Below are positions 12,571-23,535 of a stretch of DNA of 64,000 nucleotides, one piece after another. This DNA is from Strobilurus pachycystidiatus (Eukaryota; Basidiomycota; Agaricomycetes; Agaricales; Physalacriaceae), in assembly GCA_019915135.1 (NCBI GenBank), contig JAHLMK010000004.1, positions 620,001 to 684,000 of the forward strand. The letters run 5' to 3'. The stretch's first letter is position 1; every line of letters starts with the position of its first letter. The notes under the pieces are model-generated. The model was not told the DNA's origin, made no database searches, and worked only from the letters and a program-made list of their open reading frames with translations. The position numbers and the translations under genes are program-made.

Positions 12571-13681
12571 ATGCAGTCCAATCTGACCGTCGGCAATCCG
12601 CTCTCACTGGACCGCATCCGATCTGTCTTGACTAGACTAGAGGACACCATCATCTTTTCTCTCATCGAACGTGCACAATTCGGCCACAATCCTCGCATCT
12701 ACCAGCGCGGAGCTTTCAAGGAGCTTAAAGATGCTGGCTTCGCTGGAAGCTGGCTGGAATGGTTTCTGAAGGAGACGGAATCGTTCCATGGTTCGTTTTA
12801 TCGACCTTTCCTTCGTTAAACACCTGACCTGATTTAGTTTGATTGTCATTCAGCGAAAGCAAGGAGATACACCAGGTTCGATTCCGTCATGGTGGCGATC
12901 TACACCCTCTTCTGACATCGAATACAGTCCCGACGAATATCCTTTCACTAGCGACCTTCCTGAACCGATCCTCCCTCCGCTGGCCTTCCCCGCATTACTC
13001 CATCCGAACACTGTCAACGTCAATGTCTCCATACTGGCCTTCTATACGAGCCACATCGTACCAAGGATAACACAAGGCGCTACTATATCCCTCGCTTCAT
13101 CGAAACGAGCAAAGGGCATCGTCGGCGACGACGAGTTCGAGGATGACGGTAACTACGGGAGCGCAGCAACTATCGACATCGAAATACTCCAGGCCATCAG
13201 CAAGCGCGTGCATTATGGTGCGGCATACCTCTTCCTTCTGGGCTTGCTTACTCAAACCCCGTTCACCAGGTAAATTCGTTTCAGAGTCCAAATTCTTGGA
13301 AGACCCTGCCGCTTTTGTCCCCCATATACAGAATCCCAACCGTAAGGCGCTAGAGGATCTCATAACCAAACCAGAAGTCGAGCGCAGGCTCTTGATTAGA
13401 CTCGCCAAAAAGGCGGCTACCTACGCTCAGGATTTTGCCGCAGATGGCAGTCAAGTGCCAACGACGGATGGCAAGGCCAATGCATCAAGCAAGATCGATG
13501 TCGACGGTGTAGTGGATCTTTACGAGAGCTACATTATTCCTCTAACCAAGGAGGTTGAGGTAAGCCTGCACTCGCATCCGTTTACGCTATTCTGACTCCC
13601 GCCTGGCAGGTGGATTACTTGCTCCAGCGGCTAGACGGTCTTTCAGAACAGGAAATCGAGTCTCTGAGTAGGACGAAGTAG
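12571..13681 (+). CDS. ARO7: Chorismate mutase (AroQ, fungal allosteric type)
   Basis: Five exons, 12571..12790, 12854..12875, 12928..13217, 13270..13560 and 13611..13681, join with matching phases to 297 residues. Exon 2 is only 22 nt. Recognisable blocks are [50 protein letters not shown] and the C-terminal [16 protein letters not shown]. All match the all-helical eukaryotic chorismate mutase. It converts chorismate to prephenate, the first committed step to phenylalanine and tyrosine. In yeast it is inhibited by tyrosine and activated by tryptophan. The gene starts about 270 bases from the right end of Harbinger copy A, so the insertion sits in or near its promoter. Confidence 0.94.
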
Positions 13682-14550
13682 ACCAGATACAGTACGTTGT
13701 AATAGGATCAGTTGTCGCCGACGACATTGAAGATCTGCCAAGGCCATACTCAATTGTGTATTGTATAACACTGGCATGTAGCATCAGCAAGCGAAACAAA
13801 TCCGGAATCAAGTTATGGCGGTGAGAAGTGAACAGCTGACTCATTTGGTTACACGGTAACCCATGGGTAGGGAGTCGGAGGATTCTATATATGCGCATTT
13901 CCCCGCCGGAGCGCCACCCCGAACAGTCCTTGTTGGCAAAGGACCGCACCGCATGTCAAGCACTAACTCTTCGGCTGTAGCGGCCTACTGGGCATTTCAA
14001 GATGTCAGAGTCTCGATTCTGCTGTCGTGACACGACGCGCCAGAAGCTAGATGGTACTGGCACAGACCTCACACTTCAAGCTTCAAGCCGCGGTAGTCCG
14101 CCATGTACTTTATATCAAGAACACCAAGTAGATCCGCATCACAACTGACAAAAGAGATCTCGTGCGTCGCATATGGCTGCATAAGGCTGGCAGCTTGAGA
14201 AGCCTTGAGGCCTAGATTCGCCTTTGAAACCTTAACGTACTTGATGATAATGCGGACAGCCAACCATAAGAAATACAATGTCCGTGGTTGCTATGTAGCT
14301 CATGCTCGTCTTTGCGCCACATATCATGAACAAGGACAGGATGTATTGTCTGGTAGCTGGAACACGGGGAATCAAATGATGTGGCGCAAAACATAACCAA
14401 GAAGGACAACATGAAAGCAGACAGTAGAATGTGGGTATTGTGTTAATAAAGTTAGCAAGTAAACAACGAAGAAAGATCAGAGAAACACAAAAAGATCACA
14501 ATCCCATCTCTAGATCAATCATCACCGTAAGCCTGACGAACCGCTCCTGT
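13682..14550. other. Intergenic, convergent gene ends
   Basis: About 870 bases between the stops of chorismate mutase (plus) and the septin-like gene (minus). It should hold both 3' UTRs. The small frames at 13587..13949 and 14205..14412 have no familiar motif. Confidence 0.5.
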
Positions 14551-16668
14551 TCAATTCAACGTACCCTCCAAAAGCTTGGTCCGCTCGTCCTCGGTGATCT
14601 GGCGAGTCGCGCGGCGGGCGAGTAGTTTCTCAGTACGATACTTCTCGTACAACACCTCCTTGGTATGGGTTTTCAAAACCTAAAGCTTTCTATCAGGAAA
14701 GAAGACAATGTGGAAGTGAACCGACGTACTTTCAAGTGAGTTGATAAGACAGCCGTCCGAAGAGCGGAGAAATCACAATGAGCGGGGTCGAGCACGTCGA
14801 CGGTTCCCCAACGGTACTTCCTGACGAAGACACCTTTCAGATCTTGGGGTGGGCCTTGGAGAAATCCCGCTTGATGGCGGCTATGCACGGAGCCCGCCCG
14901 AACTGGGTGGGGAGCAGCCGCCGAGTCCAAAGACGGCGCGTACCCATCCTCAGACTGCGGCACAGGGGATGAAGGCTCGGTGTTCAGCGCCTCGTGATCG
15001 GAAGATCGGTGCCTATGGCGTCCCGGCTGAGGCGCGATAAGTGCAAAGGGCATGAGTGCGCTCAAGTCGTTCTTTGCGACGATGTGCGCAGAGAACCGCA
15101 CGTTTGCGACGCTGCCCGTATCATTGATGTCAGGGGATATCGGTCGGCGATCGTCATCCGCGGCAACTGAGAGATCACGACGCGAACGCGACCTGGAAAG
15201 ACCGCGTCCGCTGGCGTGACGCGAAGGGCGAAGCTTGATCACTGGTCGCGACTTGCGCTCTTCCTCTCCGTCGTCTTCGGCGTCGTCGTCCTCTTCCTCC
15301 TCTTGCTCGCTCTCCTCATGGGAATGTCCGTTACCATTGCCGTTACTGGTCCCATTAGGTTCCGTGCCCGTAAAGTGGGTCCTCCCTCTGGGTGTTTCGG
15401 GCGTCTTCCTCTTCTTTGCGGGTGAAAAGACACCAAAGTCAAGACCAGCTTCGGCCAGACCAGTGCGGATGGCTTGTTTGACCGCAGCCAAACTGTCGTC
15501 GGTAAGGGAATCTGCATGAGCGATGACAGGGAGAACGTTGGTGCGCGCTGAGAGCCTTCTGATGACTCGGATTTCCGCGGGCGACATTGTTAAAGGTGCC
15601 TGCTCCTCTACTTCATCAGAGTCGACGGAAGAGGTATCGGGAACCAAGTCGGGAGGATTTGGTTGGGAAACTGTGGTCTCAGACCGTGTTTTAGACGGTA
15701 ATGAGGACTGGGCGCGTCGGTCGGCGACGGTCATTATGGAAGAGGGATCAATCATATAGATACACCTAACCGAGAATTAGCAGAGAACAGCCAGAACAAA
15801 GCCGAGGGCGTACAAATGAATATGCTGGTCTCCTTTGCTTTTTCGAACAACTTTCGATTCCTGAAGGAGACAGTCAGGGAGATTCCACATGGTAGATATA
15901 TATAACAAATAACATACCTCGCTCAGGGTGTCAGAATATTTCGCATCGACATACTTGAGAATGCTAGTGACCTGGCGCTCCAGCTTGAGCTCACGGCCCT
16001 CGATAAAATCAAGACCGGGAGTATCTATGACGGAGAACATGACACGGTCGAAGCGGGATTCACATATCTCGACGGTCGCGGTTTGAATGGATTGAGTAGC
16101 CTTGGAATGTCCGCGCAGAAATTGGGAGACCGCAGCCCGCTGGTCGGCAGTTGCGGTGGGGGAGATGTCGGCCGTTTCCAAAAGAAGCCGAAGGAGAGAA
16201 GTCTTGCCATTTCCTTGCGCGCCGACGACCTACGAGCTATTCAGCCTTTGACGTAACAACAGCGAGCTGGGATCGACGCACCATCAAGTTGAACGTCGGG
16301 GGAAGCCGAGCCCTGCGCTGGCTGTACTTGCTTGCAGGCACAGGAGGCGAATTCTTCCAGGTGTCAAAGGCAGACGGGGGGCTCGTCATGTACATTGACG
16401 AGATTGATGCACCCTCCATGGATTGTCCTGGACGCGGAAATGGTTTATGGAACGATATGGGGTTGGAGGGGTCCATCCCAAGAGAAGTTTTGGCCGCACC
16501 TTTGGGAGACAAGGTTGCTGCGGGGTCTTGTTCGTCCCGTATGCTGTTGACATCAACCAAGTTCGCCGGCCATGGGATGCCTTGACTGTTGAGTTCGGGG
16601 AGCGAGGGGCGGCCGCGGATCCTGGGCTCTTCAGCTGGCCTGCTCGGTTTGCGGCGAAATGAGAACAT
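14551..16668 (-). CDS. Septin-like GTPase (stand-alone)
   Basis: Exons 16668..16282, 16229..15918, 15860..15814, 15765..14730 and 14679..14551 join in phase to 636 residues. Septin G-domain marks are the P-loop GAQGNGKTS (about 132-140), the switch VIDTPGLDF, HIHLCIYMIDPSS, VLPVIAHADSLTDD and YRWGTVDVLDPAHCDFSALR, followed by VLKTHTKEVLYEKYR. In septins the G4 motif is AKAD; here it is AHAD (331-334), so guanine recognition may be weakened. Between G4 and the C-terminal block lies a long acidic and Arg/Ser-rich insert (EQEEEEDDDAEDDGEEE). The C-terminal region is short and weakly coiled. Classical septins form filaments at septa, but this is a divergent member whose assembly cannot be assumed. 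It is a tandem relative of the next gene. Confidence 0.82.
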
Positions 16669-17213
16669 TGCAAAAGTGGGTGATAGCGAAGCAAGGGATA
16701 GAAGAGAGGATAGAAATGTTGAAAAGAGAGGATGGAGCCAAGGAGTACTGGACTCTGCTTAGAAGGGTGGCTCTTTCAGGTCGACTGGTCAAAGCGACTT
16801 CAGAGTGAAAGAGTGGAAAGCGTAAGGTTTGACAGAGACAAGGGTCACATCCATGGAATCTGCGGCCCTGCTTCGGCCATCAGGCACACTCTCACATTTC
16901 AGGAAAGGAGCAGGAAAGGAGCTGAAAGGTGTGTGTCTCTTCGTCGTTTCGAGCGATTTTCTAGCCTGGCTTCCAGGTCAAAGAATTTGAGAAATTTCAT
17001 AAGTGACACGATGCAAAACCCCGGTATATATTCCTTTTACACGACAACAAAATACAGTTATACAGTCCCATGAGCTAGGTCATGACTGCAAAGTGACCCA
17101 CCCTACGTAGAAAATAACAACAGGTCGAAAGAAAGCAGGCATATAAGATAGTCTACAGTGAATAGCTTGAACACGAACACAACTCAGTCGCTTTTAGGGT
17201 ATACATTAGTTGC
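16669..17213. other. Intergenic between septin-like genes
   Basis: About 545 bases that should hold the promoter of the stand-alone septin-like gene and the 3' UTR of the fusion gene. Nothing else is recognised. Confidence 0.5.
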
Positions 17214-20043
17214 TCAGCCCTCCAGTCGCATTTTCTTTGGAGGGCGCATTTCCATATGGTCTATCGACCTCTTGAGGTCCTGATCATCGTTGACACGAAG
17301 CATATAATCGTCCGCGTCGTTGCCGCTTAGTGGTGTTGGGACCATACGAGAAGAAGGCGGTGACGGTGGGGAATGCCGTAGCGAGTTAGGTGTCCGCTTC
17401 CCCGCTTTCTTAATAACGGCAGGATCAATCCCACCTCCTCCGCGATCGTTAACGTAGTTGCACGCTAAGTTCCGCCGCACGCAGCTAGAGCAGGCCGGAT
17501 GGCCACCGTCGCATTTAGTCTTGCGGGCTATATAGTCGAGAAGATCAGTCAGTGTCTCACGACACCACGAGGGCGGAGATTCTTACCTCGACAGAAATTA
17601 CAAGCTACGACTTTGGGTCCTGAAGTAGAGGGCTGCCGACCGTTTCTGCCAGGAGTAGTTTGTGCGCGTTTCCGCTGAATTACGGCATGTGGGTCTGCAA
17701 CTGGACGGATGGGTGGTAATGGAGGGGCGGACATAGGTAGAGGCGTGCCAGGAGATCTTTCGGGTAGCGACAATGTGGCGATGTGAGGAAGCTCGTTGTC
17801 GTGGAAGAAACGGGAATGAGAAAGGGAAGAAGACGAAGTAGACGGGTCCGCCGATAGACCCATTGGCATTGGAGTCATTCGACTAGCATTCGATGGCCGC
17901 CGAGATATCGACATGGACGGAGCTTCAGATACGGGTGTCGTATTAGGCTCATCGTCCCCACTATCACTGGCACTATCGTCCCGGTGCGTTCGAACGCCGC
18001 CACGACGCTTGCTTTGAGGCATGTAGTCACATGAGTTCTGGCGCTTGACACACTGGCTACACGCTGGCCGACCACCATCGCATTTGAGTTTCCGAGCTAG
18101 TACGAAGTGCATTAGAATCTCGTAACAGTATATACGATCCTGTAGCTTACATCGACAGAAATTGCATGCGACTGTGATCTTTTTGGTCCGCTGTTTGGCT
18201 TCTAAAGTGATCAATTCAAAGGAAGGACAATAAAGGTGGTCACATACTGGCCATACCCTTCGTTGATGCACTAACGGAGATATCCGACATCGGACGAGAG
18301 TGAGAGACGGATCGAATATCCCTTCCCGTGGACATTTCACGAACAGGTACTGATGGCCGGCTGATTGAAGTGTGAGGTCCGGCAGTATCTATGGCCAGGA
18401 CAGGACGCGATGATAGACCACCGGCATGATTTTGAGGCATGCTCGGTAGATGACTAGACATGGGAGGGCGGGGCGGAAGGTGACTTTCGGCATATTCCTG
18501 CTGAAACCTGTTGAAGAGATAGTCCCGGGTGTAGGTTTGTAAGGTCTAAAACGGAAGGTGAAGGGCCATGAGTGGATATCAGGGGGGAACAGGTACGAAA
18601 AGCATACATTCATATGGTGGAAGACGGCCCTCCGAAGGGGTAGGAAGTCGCAATGAGCAGGGTTCAGGACATCCAGGACACCCCACCGATATGAACGAAA
18701 GAATGTGTCCGCAGGAAGCTTAGGAGGACGATTAGACGTGTACGAAGGAGTGTATAAATTGAGCAGCTGCTGTCGCGAAGGAGACGGTCGGACGACTCCG
18801 TCGCTGTGTGAGTAGGCATCTGGGGATATCAGGGCATAAGGTAATTTCAGTGTCGGGGAGACGGGCGATGCTGGAGGGGAATTAGCGGTGGAAGACGTCC
18901 CGTTGCGGTATCCGTTAGCAGGGTCGCCGTTCTGAAGGGAAAGATCTGAATGGCGGTACATGGACTCGTCAAAGATCCCGAACCCAATCCCGGCCTCGGC
19001 AAGATCGCGACGTATGGCCATTCTGACAGCCAAAAGCCTGTCGTTGGACAGAGTGTCTGCCTTGGCGATGACAGGGAGGACGTTGCACCTCAGGGATAGA
19101 TTGCGAATGGTATTCACATCCAGTTCGGGAACAGTCGCACGGTACGAGAGAGGATTGTTGGCGAGCGGGGGCTCCAGGATGACAGGCTCCTGGCCTGCCT
19201 GGGAGAAGCTGTTGGCCCGGACGCGGGGTAGCGGGAGAGTGGGCGGTGCTGGTATCTGCGAGGGCACAATTTGGTCCGGGTCGAGAAAGTAGAGACACCT
19301 GGCAGATAGAGATATGTGGCGTCAATGTGCGCGTGCGCCCAGAGTACAACGAGGACTTACAGATGGACATAGCCGTCCCCAGTCTTAATCTTCCGAGGCT
19401 GCAGGCGGTCAGCTGCGCCGTTAGGACGCGAGGAAAAGCAGTGCTCACGTCATCTAGGCTCTCGAGAAAGCGCGACTCGACCAAGCGCATGATTTCGGCC
19501 ACGACTCGGTCCGCAGCCCGCTCATCGCTTGCGTCGAGCGAGGGGGTGTCTATGAGGTTCAGTCCGAGGCGACGGTGGTGGCCTGTGCTGTCGGAGTCGT
19601 CGTCTATGTCGAGGGAAGCGGTGCGGAGGTGGGTAGTATGGCCGTCAGACCCCTGAACGAACTTGGCGACGGAGGCAAGGGCGTCGGGCGTCGTCGAGGA
19701 CGACACGATGCTCGTGTCCAGCAGCAGGCGGAGAAAGGATGTTTTGCCTGATCCGAGTCCACGGACGCTATTAAGCTGGGCGCAGACAGGAAAGCGGGGT
19801 AGGCTACTCACCTCCGCGGCAGCCAGCGACGAGCAAGGTGAATTCGGACGGCGCACTGTCTGGCGGGGCGCAGCGCATTCAGTCTGGGGCAGTGATAGGG
19901 AGACGGAAGGACCGCGTACCGGGCGCATCATGCATTCCAGATCCGACGACATGGGCGGAATGGCTCTTGGAGACCGTATATGCCGACAGGGCGTACCCGC
20001 TTCGGTCGTCCTCGTCGTGGCGTGCACGGTGGTCGGAGATCAT
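17214..20043 (-). CDS. Septin-like GTPase fused to two Zn(II)2Cys6 clusters
   Basis: Nine exons (20043..19920, 19859..19812, 19747..19449, 19398..19361, 19298..18608, 18545..18248, 18201..18151, 18096..17587, 17527..17214) join with agreeing phases to 790 residues. Residues 53-60 (AGCRGGKT) fit a P-loop. LNLIDTPSLDA, GYVHLCLYFLDPDQIV, VLPVIAKADTLSND (G4 AKAD at 248-251) and YRWGVLDVLNPAHCDF are septin marks. Exon 6 runs without a stop from the last septin helix (TYTRDYLFNRFQQEY) into a Ser/Pro linker. Clusters follow at Cys512-Cys539 (CNFCRSRKLKCDGGRPAC) and Cys682-Cys709 (CNFCRARKTKCDGGHPAC), each C-x2-C-x6-C-x6-C-x2-C-x6-C. Basic patches KQRTKK and PPKKMR suggest nuclear entry. Zn2Cys6 clusters bind CGG-type DNA. 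The first splice after the P-loop start is the least certain. An internal Met429 could start a separate factor. Confidence 0.78.
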
Positions 20044-20572
20044 TCCAGCGGCGTCCTCGTCGGGCTGGACGACGTCGGCGAGTCAATCTCAGAAGGAGGT
20101 CACCCGCACACCCTGGCGAGCGCGGTGATTTTGCAAACTCTGATCAGAGTTAATTCCCACCGAACGTTCCGGCCGGAGAAAACGAGGGTGCAAATATAAT
20201 CACAAATGCCGCTCGGCGCTCGTTCATTTTTACATTACTGCCAGCGCTGCAGGCTACACTACATTATAGTACTTCTAAACAACAGTATAAGAACATAACG
20301 ATACACAGGACCAAGTAATAAGCTAATAGAATGCGCGAAAATCCATATTTCGGGGGTGACAGTCGTGGGAGCCGTAGGTATGCGTCCGGAGTGCGCACAT
20401 AAAAGGCTAAGAAAAGAGCGGATGGCAACGGGTACGTAAGAAATTATGTGAGCAGGGCGAGATGACTGTGGGGAAGTGCGTGAATGGGCCAGAGCAGAGC
20501 AGAGCAGCAGCGGACGTCCTGTACCTCGAGTCGGACCGTCGCCACAGATATCCGCGCGCGCACCAGACCAGC
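20044..20572. other. Intergenic between Zn2Cys6 gene and fusion gene
   Basis: About 530 bases holding the 3' UTR of the single-cluster factor and the promoter of the fusion gene. No other gene is seen. Confidence 0.5.
20192..20200 (-). promoter_or_regulatory. TATA-like box of the fusion gene
   Basis: The minus strand reads ATTATATTTG about 150 bases upstream of the ATG at 20043. This supports transcription starting at the septin end of the fused frame. Motif evidence only. Confidence 0.3.
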
Positions 20573-22187
20573 TTACTCTTCCTTCTTCGGCGACCGCTCT
20601 CGAGGCTCGGGCGGGTCCGTCTGTCTTCCACTCCGATATCTAGCCCGACCGCGTGGCGTTGACAAGGACGGATTTGAATCGTTATCATCAAGGTACCGAG
20701 ATGACGTTGCCAGTCTATGCAACGGAGGAGAAGGCGACACCTCCGAAGGCGTGTTAGACGGACGTGGTTCGGGCTCAAAAGGAGGATCAACGTCGCGACT
20801 TAGTGAAGAAGACGTGGAAGTCCGTGGTTTTCGTGTCGAGCTCGGTGTCGACTCTTTCCCAGCAGCCTCCTTCTTCCTTTTGTCCTTGCCGGGCCCTCGT
20901 CTCTTCTGCTCCTTGGCGTAATGGCATGACTGGATGCGATGTGTGATACAATTGGAACACGAAGGCCTATTTCCGTCGCAGCGAAGTTTGCGTCCTGTCC
21001 AACGGTTTCTTGTTAGCGTCGATCCTGCGCGTTCGAGAAATGGTAAGAACGCTCACCACGACAGAAATCACACGCTATGGCCGTCTTCGTGATCTTGCCT
21101 GTCGTCGTCGTTTTTCGAATCTTGCTGCTCTTCGGCGCCAGAGACTCACACGCTTCACGCTTCCTTGACTTGGTTCTCGAAGTTCCAGATGGTGTATACT
21201 CGTCGTCGTCGTCGTCGAGATCTGGTGAAGAGACGCGCTGTTCCTGCTCTGTCAGATCTTGGGATGGCCAGCTTGACGGACCAGCAATGGGCGGAGGTCG
21301 CGAGACCGGGCGCATGGTCTGCTCGTCTCTTATATACCGAGGATCGTCCTGTCTGCGCATGGTCTGTTCGTCCCTGATATAACGAGGATCATTATGGGGA
21401 GTGGTGAGTCTTTCGGGCATGCCTGGACCGACAGCAGGTGGAGGAGGATACTGGGCTCTTGGGGCACCGAGATAAGGGAGTTCTGTCGATAATGTTAGCA
21501 CCGCAAATCGAGACGCAAATGAAAACATGTACGGTGAGGCGGTGGTAATATCGGTGCACGTTGGACTGGCGGTAATGGAGAATAATCTCGCCGCTCGAGG
21601 GAAGTTCCACCATGCGTCATGACCGGGACGTTGTGGTAGGGGCTTTCGTATCCGCGGGATGGAAAAGATGGTGCGGGATACGGCGGCGTGCCCATGGTGC
21701 TCCTGGGGTCGGCGTAGTGAATGGGCGGCAGACCTTGCTCGTTCATTGGCCACTGGGGATATGGATCTAATATAGGCGGCGGCAGGTAATTACCAGGAGC
21801 GTTCCGTGGATGGTAATCTGCGCGCATTTGACCATGGTGAATGGAAGAAGTGCCCGGGATGCGATGACGCCCGCCCGGCTCTAGTTCTGGGAGGAGCGGC
21901 GGCGGCGGGTGATGCTGCTGCTGGGGCTCGTATCCAGGATACGGCAGCGAGGCGCGTCGTCTGGTGAGCGGGTAGGGCGGGGTCATCGAAGTGTGGGCAT
22001 AGGCAGACGTCAAAGGCGGGATGGGCGAAGGCTGGCGTTCGAGCTCCTGGTCCTCGTCGTCGAGGTCCTCGTGTGGAAGGGTGGTGCGCGTCGAGCTGTC
22101 TCTGAGGAGAAGGGGCTGGAGGCTGATGGGCAGAGAGCTCCTCTTGGGCTTCTCGGGGCTGTCTTGGCCCCCACCACGCCTGTCCAT
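20573..22187 (-). CDS. Zn(II)2Cys6 transcription factor, single cluster
   Basis: Exons 22187..21533, 21482..21057 and 20994..20573 join in phase to 500 residues. The first 330 residues are Pro/Ser/Tyr rich and low complexity, as in activation or flexible regions. The cluster is CDFCRGRKLRCDGNRPSC then SNC and HRIQSC (Cys356-Cys384), followed by the basic KEQKRRGPGKDKRKKE. A 10-residue unit RYIRDEQTMR occurs twice, 13 residues apart, with near-identical DNA. The cluster is interrupted by a phase-1 intron right after CDFCR, the same place as in both clusters of the neighbouring fusion protein. No fungal-specific middle homology domain is seen. It probably binds DNA in the nucleus; targets are unknown. 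Confidence 0.85.
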
Positions 22188-23535
22188 GGGCCCAGAACGC
22201 TAGTAGAGAAGGGAAGCAGCTAGGGCACGAAGCGCAGAAGGCGTGGATCCAGGAAAACGGCAGTGGATGGTCGACAACCGGGGAGATGAAGAGCCCATCC
22301 AGCTGCTCCGAGACGTCTCAAATAGAGAGAGACGATCGCAAAGGCACCGAAATGAAGAGAGTCTGACAATCCCGGGCTACAGCGCTTACTTCCGCGCAGG
22401 CGTCCGCATCGACGGGTTCAGTTGCAAAGAAGGCAAAAAGGGGCGACACGCAATGTCGCGGGCACTCGTTTGCGCGGAAAAGGGTGCCTTCTGATTGATG
22501 CAATTTTCCTGCAGCATCTCGGCCACAATTTGCTGCTCAGGCCACCTTTCCCGGACGCCAATCTCCCAAATACCAGCGAAATACGCTGCGTTGTGAAACA
22601 CGATCGACTTTTGGTGCATCATTCGGTCTTTCTCCCCTGAATCCTTCGCTCAAAAAAGACATATGGATCCAGCACTCTGGTAGCTCTAATCACAACCCTA
22701 ATCGCACTTCATGCCACCTGTTTGTACAACTTTGCTGTACCGTGCATGTTTTTCTGTCGCCACGGCGTTCCAAAGAGTCCCCCCAGAATGTCGCGGTCGG
22801 ATCATCGTGTCGTGTATGACGGGAGGACATCTCCCTTCCCCAGATCGTCTCCTTTGTTCCCAAAAGAAACATCGGAGCCTCGAGGTGATGCGAAATTAAA
22901 TTACGTACTGCGTTCGAAAACCTTAATCATCGCTGGCGTAGCGTCATACGATCCCGCGAGTCTAGATGTGTCTCTTCGAGTCGCCCCAGGCGTCAGATTC
23001 ATAGAACCGGTCTGAGTAGCGGGAACATACAATATCCGTAGCCAATTTTCGTCTTTTTGCTTTTCTCATTAACTACCGCAATGCCCGGAACATAGTAATA
23101 TGAGACTTCTGTCCTCCTATTCTTCATTGCACTGGCGCATGAAGACTTCTTCACACCGGTCCTGTTTCAAGACGCGGAACTCAGCACATCCCAAAAACCA
23201 TTGTTCGCCATAACGGTCCATAAACGCTCCTTTGTACACAATCAAATGACGGACAGCCCGTCTCTAGATCTGAGGTCATCAGAGTAGTGAACAAAGCAAG
23301 AACGCGTCGCTTGAAGAATTTGACGGCAAAGAGAAAATGTGACCTAGACAAAGCTGTGGCGAATGGAAACTATCCTAGACAAACGGATCTTGCCCTTGAG
23401 ATCCGTCCATATCTAATCCTTGAAAGACAGAACGAAACCTCCAATCATGTCTTGGCCAAACCTAAGCTCAGCCATTCGAGAAATCAAGAATCATTAGTCG
23501 ACTACTAAGATGTATGCGTACTTTTATACAGTGCC
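22188..23535. other. Interval without a recognisable gene
   Basis: About 1.35 kb with only short overlapping open frames, none with a known motif. It must contain the promoter of the Zn2Cys6 gene and the 3' UTR of ILV3. Confidence 0.5.

Noticed and set aside
15216..15519. Ser/Leu-rich plus-strand frames in the septin-like gene
   Set aside because: They are complements of the acidic and Arg-rich insert of the minus-strand gene.
18246..18461. MSSHLPSMPQ as the start of an independent Zn2Cys6 gene
   Set aside because: The frame is open upstream through the same exon into septin sequence, with no stop or promoter-like gap. Kept only as the alternative to test.
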